A stretch of DNA of 64,000 bases from Oxalobacter formigenes (GCF_002127965.1 NZ_CP018787.1:1674001-1738000), one strand, 5' to 3'; positions 26,039 to 34,954 are shown, numbered from the stretch's first letter. Numbers and translations are program-made. Notes: generated by a model not told the origin, from the sequence alone.

Positions 26039-28162
26039 ATGGAAGGCATTATCAACATGGGCTACGGGGACAATACCAACCCGTGGGACATCCTGAAAAC
26101 CGGGTGGAAAAACCTCACGGGAAGCGACAGAAAAGCCAGTCCGGCCTATCCCGCACCGTCAGCCACAACAGGCACGGCAACCAATCCCTACGCCGACCCA
26201 TACACCCGGAACCGCGCCATCTCTGACGCCATCGAAGCGGGTCGCCGTTCGTCGGCAAGCCTGACACCATCCGATACGGAAACCAGCCGTCCGGCCTACA
26301 AAACCGACGTCATGGACATCATCCATGACGCCGCCCTGAAAAACCTGCCCCTGATCGCTTCCAACCCGTACAAGGACATTCCCTTCTACAAAAACAATGC
26401 CGTCATTGAAGAGTGGTACCGGAAAATCAGGGCCACCCCACGTGATCGGGAACAGGCCAGTTCCCGCATTGATACAGGCCGCTACCGTAGCGGACTCGAA
26501 GGCACCATCGCAGGCGAACCCTACGCACGCAGGGCATACGCCGTGCCCGAACGCAAAACGGCTCCCGCAGTCCTTCACAGTGAAACCGGAATCGACGCAC
26601 AGACCTATACACCCGCCATCGAAAAACTGCGCCCGTTTGCCGCCATGGAAAGCCATTTCGATCCGGAACGCCTGAAAAAAACCGAAGAAGCCATCGGCCG
26701 TTTTTTGAATGGCGCACAGGCAAAACCGGCCCAACAAACAAACGACAAATCCATCAACACAGGCACATCAACCGACGGAGGCCAGCATGCCGATCTTCCA
26801 GCCAACAGAAATTCAGGTACCGGAATTTACACCCCATCCGGCGCAGCCGGTCAGAAAACGGCAGCCTTTGCCGGTACGGGCGAGCTCCCACCCATTACGA
26901 GCGAGACCGAACAGGCGGCACAGACCGGAGCCGATCTGCACGAGGGCATCAAAACGGCCGTCCCCGACCTAGGCGTCGGCGCCATCGTCGCAGGCGGCAA
27001 AGTCATCAAAGACGGAGTCAATCTGGCGGCTGCGCTCACCGGAAGCGATTCACTCAGGGATTTCGGCGAACACATCGAAAAAAACACCGAAAAATTTATC
27101 GAAAACAGTGGATCGGAAGCCTTGAACCGTCAGCGCAAAGCCATCAGGCAAACCCTGAAGGACCCGAACGCCAGCGGAGCCGACCTTGCCAAAGCCTTCA
27201 TTGAAAACCCCTACGGCACCCTTTTTGACGCCGGAACCGAAATGGCCGGCGTCGCCCTGCCTGCTGGCGGAGCCAAACTCGCCCAAAAAGGCATCCAGCT
27301 GGGCATGAAAGCCGCCCCCAAAATAGCCGAACTGGGTGCCAAAGCCCTGCCCTACGTCCCCCACACCATCCAGACCCTGCAAGGTGTTGGTGACAGTCTG
27401 AACAAAAGCGAGGGAGAATCCGCAGGCAATCGTGCCTTGAAAGCATTTGGCGCAGGCGCCATCACGGCCGCCGGAAGCCTTGCCTCCGGTGGTGGCATCG
27501 CCGGTGAAATCGGCAAACGCCTCACCAACCAGATCACCAATGGCGCTGTCAGAACCGCCACTGATATGAGTGCCGCTATCGGCAAACAGGCGCTTCTGGG
27601 CGCAACCCAAAACGCTGCCGGACACGTCAGTGACAAGGCGGTTGAAGGGGAATTGCCTGACGCCAATGAACTCGGCAAACTCGCTGTGAAGGGGGCTGTT
27701 GACGGTACGGTTGCCGGTGCCAGTTTGCATCATGCTGTCGTTCCTACCGAGGGCAAGGCGGGCAGGCAGATTGTCGATGCTGCCAATAAAAACAAGAATG
27801 CACATACGATTGAAAAGCATGGCAAGCAGACGACTCGTGAAGAGCAACTGCTTCGCGCCAATACCGGTCAGGCTCCGGACGGCAGTCGAGACAGACGTTT
27901 GAATGATTCCACCCGTTGGCTACGGAATGTAGATACGGCGGATGGGATTGCGGTTGCCAAAAAAAGATGGGAAGAAGAACGACGTTTAAATCCACAAAAA
28001 AAAGGTGGACAAATTATAATTGAATTCGATAAACCTGTTGGTGAGGGTTATTTAAGAGGTACTGATACTTTGATCAAGAGTAATGAAGCAGTTTTCAGGT
28101 TTAATGAAAATGGTGATTTAGTAACTTCATATCCACTTTTATCCAAGAATAGAAAAAAATGA
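26039..28162 (+). CDS. Polymorphic-toxin-like protein with RNase A-like C-terminal domain
   Basis: 707 residues from the ATG at 26039, which has GGAGG eight bases upstream. No signal peptide and no recognised secretion domain. Residues 1-300 are proline/alanine-rich and soluble; about 300-560 are glycine/alanine-rich and amphipathic (GTEMAGVALPAGGAKLAQKG, AITAAGSLASGGGIAGE), like a pre-toxin region. The last 120 residues resemble the bacterial RNase A-like fold seen in CdiA-CT of Yersinia kristensenii: H589 in AHTIEKHG, R600 eleven residues later, and T696/Y698 in VTSYP, matching the H, R, T, Y active-site pattern. GC drops in the C-terminal part. The stop overlaps the next gene's ATG. Confidence 0.72.
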   Translation: MEGIINMGYGDNTNPWDILKTGWKNLTGSDRKASPAYPAPSATTGTATNPYADPYTRNRAISDAIEAGRRSSASLTPSDTETSRPAYKTDVMDIIHDAALKNLPLIASNPYKDIPFYKNNAVIEEWYRKIRATPRDREQASSRIDTGRYRSGLEGTIAGEPYARRAYAVPERKTAPAVLHSETGIDAQTYTPAIEKLRPFAAMESHFDPERLKKTEEAIGRFLNGAQAKPAQQTNDKSINTGTSTDGGQHADLPANRNSGTGIYTPSGAAGQKTAAFAGTGELPPITSETEQAAQTGADLHEGIKTAVPDLGVGAIVAGGKVIKDGVNLAAALTGSDSLRDFGEHIEKNTEKFIENSGSEALNRQRKAIRQTLKDPNASGADLAKAFIENPYGTLFDAGTEMAGVALPAGGAKLAQKGIQLGMKAAPKIAELGAKALPYVPHTIQTLQGVGDSLNKSEGESAGNRALKAFGAGAITAAGSLASGGGIAGEIGKRLTNQITNGAVRTATDMSAAIGKQALLGATQNAAGHVSDKAVEGELPDANELGKLAVKGAVDGTVAGASLHHAVVPTEGKAGRQIVDAANKNKNAHTIEKHGKQTTREEQLLRANTGQAPDGSRDRRLNDSTRWLRNVDTADGIAVAKKRWEEERRLNPQKKGGQIIIEFDKPVGEGYLRGTDTLIKSNEAVFRFNENGDLVTSYPLLSKNRKK

Positions 28163-28686
28163 ATTTTTTAAAAAATTGGTTTTATCCTGCTAAAGACAAG
28201 CCTGAAAAAAAGAAGGTGTGTTGGCTTCTTTTAGGAAAAATACTAAATGAATTACTTTTCTTATCTGAAAAAGAAACTGATCAAATAGCTGATTTGGATG
28301 ATACTAACCCAAAAGTCTTGCAGGAGATCATAAGAGAATTCATTGTTCCTAATTATCATTACTATTCCCGTGAAAATCAGGAAAGAATTAAAGACAGCCT
28401 TATGTATTATCTGATAACGGATAAAGAAACGCTGGAAAGAATTTTTCCATCACATTATGTTCCTATTGATTCAACTTCAGGCGAATTGTTTTATACCCTT
28501 GTCTGGAAAGAGTTATATGGAACAGATTATCCCGGCCCGATCAATCCAAGTGATTATGAAGAGGATTGCAGTGCCAAATATGTTAATTCACTTACTCAAG
28601 ATAGTGAGCTATATAAGAAATTCAATCCAAATGACGAGAGACCTTCCGTTGCCAACGTCATCGCTCGCTTAAAACAAAATCCTTAA
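28159..28686 (+). CDS. Probable cognate immunity protein
   Basis: 175 residues, no signal peptide, AT-rich compared with surroundings. Start ATG overlaps the toxin stop (ATGA), the tightest coupling possible. Mostly helical and acidic (KILNELLFLSEKETDQIADL; IIREFIVPNYHYYSRENQER). No family recognised. Position directly after a C-terminal RNase-like toxin domain, cytoplasmic location and biased composition all argue for an immunity protein that binds and blocks the nuclease. Binding partner is inference. Confidence 0.65.
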   Translation: MNFLKNWFYPAKDKPEKKKVCWLLLGKILNELLFLSEKETDQIADLDDTNPKVLQEIIREFIVPNYHYYSRENQERIKDSLMYYLITDKETLERIFPSHYVPIDSTSGELFYTLVWKELYGTDYPGPINPSDYEEDCSAKYVNSLTQDSELYKKFNPNDERPSVANVIARLKQNP

Positions 28687-28751
28687 CGTTCTTTCTTCAA
28701 TTTTGAAGTACAGCACTATCAAAAAACGCTAAACCATCAATTGTCACGTCT

Positions 28752-29085
28752 TACGTCCCCCACACCATCCAGACCCTGCAAGGGGTTGGTGACAGCCTGA
28801 ACAAAAGCGAAGGCCAGTCATTTGGACAAAGAGTATTGAAAGCCCTTGGCGCAGGCGCCATCACGGCCGCCGGAAGCCTTGCCTCCGGTGGCGGCATCGC
28901 GGGCGAAGTCGGCAAACGCCTCACCAACCAGATCACCAATGGCACCGTCAGAACCGCCACCGATATGGCGGCCGCTGTCGCCAAACAGGCGCTTCTGGGC
29001 GCAACCCAAAACGCTGCCGGACACGTCAGTGACAAGGCAGTTGAAGGGGATTTGCCTGACGCCAATGAACCCGGCAAACGGGCAC
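28752..29085 (+). pseudogene. Orphan duplicate of the toxin's pre-C-terminal segment
   Basis: 28752-29079 is an imperfect copy of 27353-27680 in the toxin gene, both 328 bp with no length change. It encodes YVPHTIQTLQGVGDSLNKSE through GATQNAAGHVSDKAVEGDLP with scattered substitutions (for example SEGQSFGQRVLKALG for SEGESAGNRALKAFG). No start codon or toxin domain follows: after GKR the frame runs into azlD antisense. This is the pattern of orphan toxin cassettes, in which the shared junction remains but the toxic tip has been lost. Confidence 0.8.
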
Positions 29086-29116
29086 AAACCCCGCCAAAAA
29101 CCCTTTTACCAAAAAT

Positions 29117-29413
29117 TCAGAAAAACTGCCGCAACAGGGCAGCTGAGGCGATGCTGATCACGATGGCGGGAAGGAAACGCAACTTGATTGACGCGACCAG
29201 CGTAATGCCCAGCGCGGCCAGATCGACCGGATCGGTCGAGGCGAAATACGGGGCGATGACGGAAATCAGCACGCAGCCCGGAACGGCTTCGAGAATAACC
29301 CGCAGCCGCGGCGACAGCGTCCGGTTCCGCAGAGCCAGATACCCCACAATGCGCGTCAGGTAAGTCACGCCACACATCAGCGCAATGGTGATCACGAATG
29401 CCGTATCGATCAT
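29117..29413 (-). CDS. azlD: AzlD-family branched-chain amino acid exporter small subunit
   Basis: 98 residues, four membrane helices, standard AzlD length. FVITIALMCGVTYLTRIVGY, RVILEAVPGCVLISVIAPYF and LLRQFF are typical. Start ATG at 29413 overlaps the azlC stop (ATGA). AzlC-AzlD pairs export branched-chain amino acids and analogues. The 3' end lies next to the orphan toxin fragment, so the locus has been a site of rearrangement. Confidence 0.88.
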   Translation of the reverse strand: MIDTAFVITIALMCGVTYLTRIVGYLALRNRTLSPRLRVILEAVPGCVLISVIAPYFASTDPVDLAALGITLVASIKLRFLPAIVISIASAALLRQFF

Positions 29414-30174
29414 GAGACCTCCGACAGGATCAGCGCCGCGATCACGCCTGCGGCCGCCCCGGCGGGAACGTACCATGCGCCCGGGATGTAAAGGTATGTC
29501 AAGAGCGCCACCACAAGGCTGACCGCCCAGGGCAGCGACGAGCGGACGTTTTTCCACATGCCCTTCAGGAGCACAAAGAACACGGCCGGAAACGCCATGT
29601 CGAAGCCGAAATCCTTCACGTCGCCGATCAGAGGCCCAACCACCGCCCCGAGCGTCGTGAACGACACCCATGTGACATACAGCGCCAGCGCGGCGCCGAT
29701 ATAAAACGGGAAAGAAAATCCGGTGGCTTTTCCGTCTTCCCGTTTGCGGGCGGCATCCGAGAGCGCAATCGCCCAGCTCTCGTCACACATGAAAAACAGG
29801 GCAGGCAAGACCTTCCGTTTGGGAAGATGGTTCAACAGCGGCGCCAGAACGGCACTCATCAGGATATGGCGGCTGTTGACCAGCAAGGTCACGGCCACGA
29901 TCAGGAAAATATGCGGCGGCCATGTCCACAATTCCATTACGGCGTATTCGGCACCCCCGGCAAAACTGAATCCCGTCAGCATGGGTACCCCAAGCACCGG
30001 AAACCCTTTCTGCTGCGCCTGTGCGCCCAGCACAAGCCCGAACGGAATAAAGCCGATCATCATCGGGATGGAGGCGATAATCCCCCTTTTCACTTCTCCC
30101 CAGCCGGATAAGCCGGGTTCCGGTTCGTCAGCCGCAGGGTGTGCGGCCTGACCGGGAATGGTTTCAAGAGACAT
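29410..30174 (-). CDS. azlC: AzlC-family branched-chain amino acid exporter large subunit
   Basis: 254 residues from the ATG at 30174. Family features: GIIASIPMMIGFIPFGLVLG, then FAGGAEYAVMELW and NSRHILMSAVLAPLL, with about six to eight membrane helices. First gene of the azlC-azlD operon, inner membrane. The start region has a weak ribosome site. Large inverted repeats upstream (30192-30224 and 30309-30393) suggest regulation, possibly by an Lrp-type protein; that is inference. Confidence 0.88.
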   Translation of the reverse strand: MSLETIPGQAAHPAADEPEPGLSGWGEVKRGIIASIPMMIGFIPFGLVLGAQAQQKGFPVLGVPMLTGFSFAGGAEYAVMELWTWPPHIFLIVAVTLLVNSRHILMSAVLAPLLNHLPKRKVLPALFFMCDESWAIALSDAARKREDGKATGFSFPFYIGAALALYVTWVSFTTLGAVVGPLIGDVKDFGFDMAFPAVFFVLLKGMWKNVRSSLPWAVSLVVALLTYLYIPGAWYVPAGAAAGVIAALILSEVS

Positions 30175-30191
30175 AAGCTTACGCAATGTTA

Positions 30192-30224
30192 ACCGGTTCC
30201 CTGTCGGTCACTGCCGGAACCGGT
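30192..30224. promoter_or_regulatory. 9-bp inverted repeat in the azlC leader
   Basis: ACCGGTTCC (30192-30200) and GGAACCGGT (30216-30224) are perfectly complementary, just upstream of azlC. Operator or leader hairpin. Confidence 0.5.
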
Positions 30225-30308
30225 GAAAAAGATTTCATTCTAGCCACATTTGCGCCCATTTGACAATCCGTCGGGCAACGCCATCCGGTAAGCACCTGTT
30301 AATGGCCC

Positions 30309-30437
30309 GGTTTGACATCCACCCGATTGCGACATACGATTGCCGCTGAAACTTCTTTTATCAACCTGACCAAAAGGTACTGGATGTCAAACCAACAGGA
30401 TATTGTCCGTTTATGCACCGCAAGGGATATTGCATAA
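30309..30437. promoter_or_regulatory. Long inverted repeats between azlC and the CD3324-type gene
   Basis: GGTTTGACATCCA (30309-30321) is the exact reverse complement of TGGATGTCAAACC (30381-30393), 59 bases apart. A second pair, TTATGCA (30411-30417) and TGCATAA (30431-30437), follows. The region has no gene and lies between divergent transcription units, so looped operators are plausible. Confidence 0.55.
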
Positions 30438-30498
30438 GGACACAAACCGGCCTGCAATAGCCCTTGCCCCAACCCTGACCATCAACAGGAGGAGCATA

Positions 30499-30771
30499 AT
30501 GGGCTATAAAAAAGCACAGGACGCACTGCCGCATCAGCTGCTGTGCGCCATACAGGAGTATATCGAGGGAGAAACCCTTTACATCCCGAAAAAGGAAGCC
30601 AATAAACTTTCATGGGGTGCCAAAACACAAACCCGGGAAACCATCCGCGCCAGAAACCGCGACATCATCGCACAATACCGTGACGGTTCAACTGTCACCG
30701 AGCTGGCCCGACAGTATTTCCGGTCTGTCAAAACGATATACAAAATCATCAGCGCCGCGAAAAACGGCTGA
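30499..30771 (+). CDS. CD3324-type small HTH protein
   Basis: 90 residues, GGAGGA upstream of the ATG at 30499. The whole sequence fits the CD3324/Mor-like family (MGYKKAQDALPHQLLCAIQE, YIPKKEANKLSWG, TRETIRARNRDIIAQYRDG), with a C-terminal helix-turn-helix (TVTELARQYFRSVKTIYKII). Likely a DNA-binding regulator; the target is unknown. Often found beside methyltransferase genes, as here. Confidence 0.72.
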   Translation: MGYKKAQDALPHQLLCAIQEYIEGETLYIPKKEANKLSWGAKTQTRETIRARNRDIIAQYRDGSTVTELARQYFRSVKTIYKIISAAKNG

Positions 30772-30783
30772 GAAAACGAACGA

Positions 30784-30813
30784 AGCGCCGGGCGAAACCC
30801 CGGCGCTTTTTCT
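30784..30813 (+). terminator. Terminator after the CD3324-type gene
   Basis: AGCGCCGGG (30784-30792), loop CGAAAC, CCCGGCGCT (30799-30807), followed by TTTTTCTTTT. Confidence 0.9.
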
Positions 30814-30895
30814 TTTCCCAAACGAAAAGGAGGATGCCTTCGCCCTTGCGTCGCCCTACACTGTTTCCCGTTAAAACAAGAGGAAACAAGACAAA

Positions 30896-31603
30896 ATGAA
30901 AACCCCATTTACCGACGGCTACGACCGGCAATTTTTGATCGATACCATGATGGGCCCAAACGCCATGCGCATTACCGAAGAACTGGCAGGAGAGCTTCCC
31001 ATCACTCCCGGCATGCGCATTCTCGACCTCGGATGCGGCAAAGGGATATCGTCCATCCTGCTCGCCGAAAAACATGGCACGACCGTCTTTGCCGCCGACT
31101 TGTGGATATCCCCTACTGAAAACGCAGGTCGTTTCGCCAGAGCCGGGCTGGATACGACCATCATCCCCCTCTGGGTCGACGCCACGAAAGACATCCCGTT
31201 TGCCCATGACTATTTCGACATGATCGTCAGCGTGGACGCATACCAGTACTTCGGCGGCAACGAAACCATGCTGACGAGACTGTTGCCGTTCGTGAAAAAA
31301 GGAGGCGTCATCGCGGTGGTCGTCCCCGGATTCATCGGCAACTACGACGAAGACAATTTGCCGAAAGAAGTCGAACCCTTCTGGGCTCCTGACTGGTATT
31401 TTCACTCGTGCAACTGGTGGAAAGCCCTTTGGGAAAAAGAACCCGGCATCAAAATCACCTCGCTACGCGAGATGGACTGCTGCCAGAAGGCGTGGGATGA
31501 ATTCATGGAATGCCCGATGGCGCAGGAAAAAATGATTCCCATCATGGAAGCAGGCGCCGGAAACTATTTCAACCTGATCCAGATCGTCGGGCAAAAAATA
31601 TAA
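30896..31603 (+). CDS. Class I SAM-dependent methyltransferase
   Basis: 235 residues. Motif I is RILDLGCGKGISSILLAEK; an acidic strand end follows (VFAADLWISP), then FDMIVSVDAYQYFGG and the strand GGVIAVVVPGF. This cyclopropane-synthase/small-molecule methyltransferase type is often paired with CD3324 regulators, as it is here, 120 bp after the terminator. Several tryptophans and cysteines near the C-terminus (CNWWKALWE, MDCCQKAWDEFME) are typical of this subgroup. Substrate unknown. Confidence 0.78.
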   Translation: MKTPFTDGYDRQFLIDTMMGPNAMRITEELAGELPITPGMRILDLGCGKGISSILLAEKHGTTVFAADLWISPTENAGRFARAGLDTTIIPLWVDATKDIPFAHDYFDMIVSVDAYQYFGGNETMLTRLLPFVKKGGVIAVVVPGFIGNYDEDNLPKEVEPFWAPDWYFHSCNWWKALWEKEPGIKITSLREMDCCQKAWDEFMECPMAQEKMIPIMEAGAGNYFNLIQIVGQKI

Positions 31604-31794
31604 GCACAACGGGTTGATGACATTGCTCATGGTAAAACCTTGCCGATATTCAGAATAGTCCGCATACTGATTTTTTGCTTTTGGCAAAACAGAAAAACCG
31701 TAACGAAGCATTCGTCAAAAAGCTGCGCCAAAAGAAAAGCCTGCCATTCCCGACGGCGGACAAACATATACCAAAACACGGGATATTATTTAAC

Positions 31795-32769
31795 TTAAAT
31801 CCAAAAAGGATGTTTTTGCCAGTTTTCTGGCAGTCCCATACTTTTAAAATGGATTTTTCCGCTAAATTCATTAAGCACCAAGTCTTCAATACGTTTGTGC
31901 CATTTTGATTGGGGAGCGATTTTTTTCATGAGTATTCGGCAAATCATTAAAAAAGCAGCCGTTCTGTTAAGAACAAAGGAAGGGACAATACGTTTTTTTT
32001 GATTTATCCATTTATTAAGGTTGGGCTCATAAGTAAAAAACCACTCTTTACTAGACGGAGCGCGAACAGATTTATCAAGCCAGTTTTTATTCCACACTCT
32101 GGCATGATGTGCGCAGGAATTTCTGAGAGAAAGAATGCATTGAAGCCAATTTAATGAAACGGATTGATCCAATCCCAAATCGCTCGCAACAGCCTTTTTA
32201 ATATCAGATGGAGCAGCACTGAATAAAATATTGACGATCATCCCCAATTCCATAGTATGAACCGCCATCCAGACAGGAAGATGGTCATCGGAATAGGTAT
32301 CAATAAAATGCTGGACGAAATCAAATTGCTTGCAACGAAAATCTGTGCTTCCCCGCAATTTGTTTTTAGTAACGAAATGCGTAATCTGATCTTGTTTCAG
32401 CGAAGAACTTTTGATGTAGTTTATATAACCAAACGGGCCAAATTTTGCAGAGTAATAATGAGCGACACGGCTACGCAATGCGACTTCAATACGTTCAATG
32501 GCATCAAGAAAAAGCAGACGTAATTTTCTGTCAAAAAGATAGTAATTCCATACCTGGTCAATCGTTGTGCCGCTTCTTATTCTGTCGTTACGACTTCCAT
32601 CAGGTTCTACTTCCCGAAACGGAAACCAATAGGCACTTAAACGATAATAGCCAACCGAAATCAAACGTGAAACAATCGTTTCTTCTGGTCCCTGCAGACC
32701 ACGCAAGCGTAACAATTTTGCCTGATGTTCAACAGGCATAAAGGGTTTTACAAAAGGGATCTGTTTCAT
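31795..32769 (-). CDS. Abi-family (AbiD/AbiF-like) phage-defence protein
   Basis: 324 residues from the ATG at 32769; a TTG at 32796 also opens the frame. The N-terminus (VEHQAKLLRLRGL, ISVGYYRLSAYWFPFR) and the middle (FDRKLRLLFLDAIERIEVAL RSRVAHYY) are diagnostic of Abi_2 (PF07751). The HEPN-type catalytic motif is present as RNSCAHH (R-x4-H). HEPN proteins are usually RNases; AbiD/AbiF cause abortive infection or phage resistance. GC is lower than neighbours, consistent with transfer. It stands alone, with no mate gene recognised. Confidence 0.85.
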   Translation of the reverse strand: MKQIPFVKPFMPVEHQAKLLRLRGLQGPEETIVSRLISVGYYRLSAYWFPFREVEPDGSRNDRIRSGTTIDQVWNYYLFDRKLRLLFLDAIERIEVALRSRVAHYYSAKFGPFGYINYIKSSSLKQDQITHFVTKNKLRGSTDFRCKQFDFVQHFIDTYSDDHLPVWMAVHTMELGMIVNILFSAAPSDIKKAVASDLGLDQSVSLNWLQCILSLRNSCAHHARVWNKNWLDKSVRAPSSKEWFFTYEPNLNKWINQKKRIVPSFVLNRTAAFLMICRILMKKIAPQSKWHKRIEDLVLNEFSGKIHFKSMGLPENWQKHPFWI

Positions 32770-33285
32770 ACAGGCAGATAAGAAAACCCCCTCCAATTTA
32801 CACTATCACTATCATGTCAACAGACTACATAGGCTAAGTGGGAGGGGCGGTATGTTTAAGATTATACAAGCAACGCGCGCGCGGGACAAGAATTCAAAAA
32901 TCTGTGGAAACACCTCGTGATATATGACAAACAAAATATTACTCAAAGAAAAGAATTTTTTCAGTCAATTTTTCATACAATCGTAGTGCTGACCTCCATA
33001 ATAAACCAGTCAATGGAAAAACCGTCCAGATAAGTTTCTGTGGCAGTCCCTCTTCTGTTATGTTTTAACATTTCTGAGTAAGAATGGATATTGTTTAACC
33101 AAAAACGCCCCGATATACTGGTCTGATAACGAATCCGTAACCATTCGTTTGCGAAAAGAGCAATTTTTTCATATACCGGCAATACATTTGTGCTGAAATG
33201 AAAACGGCATGGGGCATGGTTACTGTCATTTACGATGGAGAAATTGCCCTTTCCGGAAACGAATACCGTCCAGAAAGACAAACAC
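32770..33285. other. Low-GC region without a convincing gene
   Basis: 516 bases between the abi gene and dgt. The minus-strand frame over 32973-33356 lacks a start outside the dgt coding region and resembles nothing I know; it may be a decayed gene. A CG-alternating block (gcaacgcgcgcgcggg) lies at about 32870. Confidence 0.5.
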
Positions 33286-34641
33286 ATGAGCGAAAACATG
33301 ACCCGGACAAAAAAAGAACAATGGGCAAAACTGCTCGCCCCCATCCGCCACGGCATGACCGATCCTGCGAAAGTCCATTTTGACCGGGCGCGCAGCCCCT
33401 ACCTTGCCGACTACGACCGCATCCTCTTTTCCAATTCATTCAGGACACTCGCGCGCAAAACACAGGTACACCCCTTCTCGGCCAACGACCACGTCCATAA
33501 CCGGCAAATGCACTCGCTCGAAGTCTCCAGTGCAGGCCGCTCGCTCGGCATCATGGTCGGCTTCTTTCTGGAAGAACGCGGCGAACTGCCGGAATCCATC
33601 AGCCCGGAAAATATCGGAGAAATCGTACAGGCCGCCTGCCTCGCCCACGACATCGGCAATCCCCCGTTCGGGCATGGCGGCGAATCCGCCCTTCAGGACT
33701 GGTTCAAGAACGCCGAAAACAACGAAGCCTTCTTAAAAGGCCTCACCGAACGGCAAAAAGCCGACTTCAAGACATTCGACGGCAATGCACAGGGCTTCCG
33801 GGTCGTTACCGCCATCGAAAACTACAAGGACAACGGCGGCCTCCGGCTGACCTATCCGACACTGGCCTCCCTCGTCAAATACCCGCGCTCGGCGTATGAC
33901 GCCATCGGCGAAGCCTCGACCAAATTCAATTTTTACCAGTCCGAAAAACAGACCTTCGACACCGTCTTTACCGCTTTGGGCCTGAAACACGGCCATTACC
34001 GGCGCCATCCCCTGTCGTATCTTACCGAAGCGGCAGACGACATCTGCTACCGCATCATCGACATGGAAGACGCACTGGAACTGAACATCATCAGCCTGCA
34101 AGACATAAAAGACGTGTTGGCACCCGTTTACCCGAAACTGCGGATCAACGAAAAAAGGCTTGAATCGATGGATTCCGACCGCAGGCGTGCAGGGCTCATC
34201 CGCGCCAAACTCATCGCCTTCATGATCGACGCCATCTTCACCGCCTTCAAAAACAACTATGATGCCCTCCTTGACGGCGAACCGGTCAAATCCCTCATCG
34301 ACTGCGCCGAAGAAGACGTCAATGAATACATGACCCGCGCGAAAGACCACTTTTTCAACGTGATTCTGAAAAACCATTCGAAAATCGCTCTGGAGATCGG
34401 TTCGTACACCCTCTACAAGCGTCTGCTGGACACCTTCATCCCGGCTGTCCACCAGCTGAAAACCGGCAAGGAAATCAGCTACCGTGAACAACAGGCCATC
34501 ACCCTCATGGGTGTTTGTGCTCCCAGAGAAGAAGACGACCTCTATACCGCCTACATCCGCGTCATGGACTTCATCACCGGCATGACCGACACCAAAGCCA
34601 CCTTCCTCTCCAGACAACTGCTCGGCACCACGGAAAACTGA
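33286..34641 (+). CDS. dgt: Deoxyguanosinetriphosphate triphosphohydrolase
   Basis: 451 residues from the ATG at 33286; an in-frame ATG at 33298 is also possible. HD-superfamily features appear in order: FRTLARKTQVHPF, HNRQMHSLEVSSAGRSLG, and CLAHDIGNPPFGHGGE with its paired histidine-aspartate. The middle region (HPLSYLTEAADDICYRIIDM) completes the family pattern. The enzyme hydrolyses dGTP to deoxyguanosine and triphosphate, controlling nucleotide pools. Monocistronic, ended by the hairpin at 34699. Confidence 0.9.
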   Translation: MSENMTRTKKEQWAKLLAPIRHGMTDPAKVHFDRARSPYLADYDRILFSNSFRTLARKTQVHPFSANDHVHNRQMHSLEVSSAGRSLGIMVGFFLEERGELPESISPENIGEIVQAACLAHDIGNPPFGHGGESALQDWFKNAENNEAFLKGLTERQKADFKTFDGNAQGFRVVTAIENYKDNGGLRLTYPTLASLVKYPRSAYDAIGEASTKFNFYQSEKQTFDTVFTALGLKHGHYRRHPLSYLTEAADDICYRIIDMEDALELNIISLQDIKDVLAPVYPKLRINEKRLESMDSDRRRAGLIRAKLIAFMIDAIFTAFKNNYDALLDGEPVKSLIDCAEEDVNEYMTRAKDHFFNVILKNHSKIALEIGSYTLYKRLLDTFIPAVHQLKTGKEISYREQQAITLMGVCAPREEDDLYTAYIRVMDFITGMTDTKATFLSRQLLGTTEN

Positions 34642-34698
34642 TCATGTCTTAAAAATTCAAATTGCCGCCATAAAGAATGTGACACCGACAATCAACAC

Positions 34699-34732
34699 GC
34701 CGGAAAATTTTGACATTTTTCCGGCATTTTTC
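34699..34732 (+). terminator. dgt terminator
   Basis: GCCGGAAAA (34699-34707) and TTTTCCGGC (34717-34725) form a 9-bp stem, followed by ATTTTTCTTG. Confidence 0.8.
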
Positions 34733-34875
34733 TTGTCTTTCCAATTCCGGTCATCCCTTATTCAATCGGAATCATCAATTTCCTTCTGAAAACCGGTTTC
34801 ATACTCTCACTCTCTTGCCTATCCTCTTTATGTAGCTTGCTTTAAATACCTCATTAAAACCATTTATTCAACACC

Positions 34876-34937
34876 ATTATCAATTTCACATTGAAATCAT
34901 CAAATATTTTGATTAAAATTCCGTATTATCAATTTCA
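34876..34937. promoter_or_regulatory. Duplicated operator-like repeat upstream of rhuM
   Basis: ATTATCAATTTCA occurs at 34876-34888 and again at 34925-34937, 49 bp apart. TTTCA-CAT-TGAAA and AATATTTGATT elements overlap it. Probable autoregulatory sites for the HTH-RhuM protein; inference. Confidence 0.5.
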
Positions 34938-34954
34938 ATATTTGATTGACGCTC

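Noticed and set aside
28752-29363. Intact 175-codon gene at 28836-29363
   Set aside because: Only its first part is homologous (to the toxin gene); the rest is azlD antisense, so it is a fragment, not a gene.
32973-33356. 127-codon minus-strand frame overlapping the dgt start
   Set aside because: Its start lies in the dgt coding region; the part outside dgt has no start, ribosome site or family match, though it could be a gene relic.
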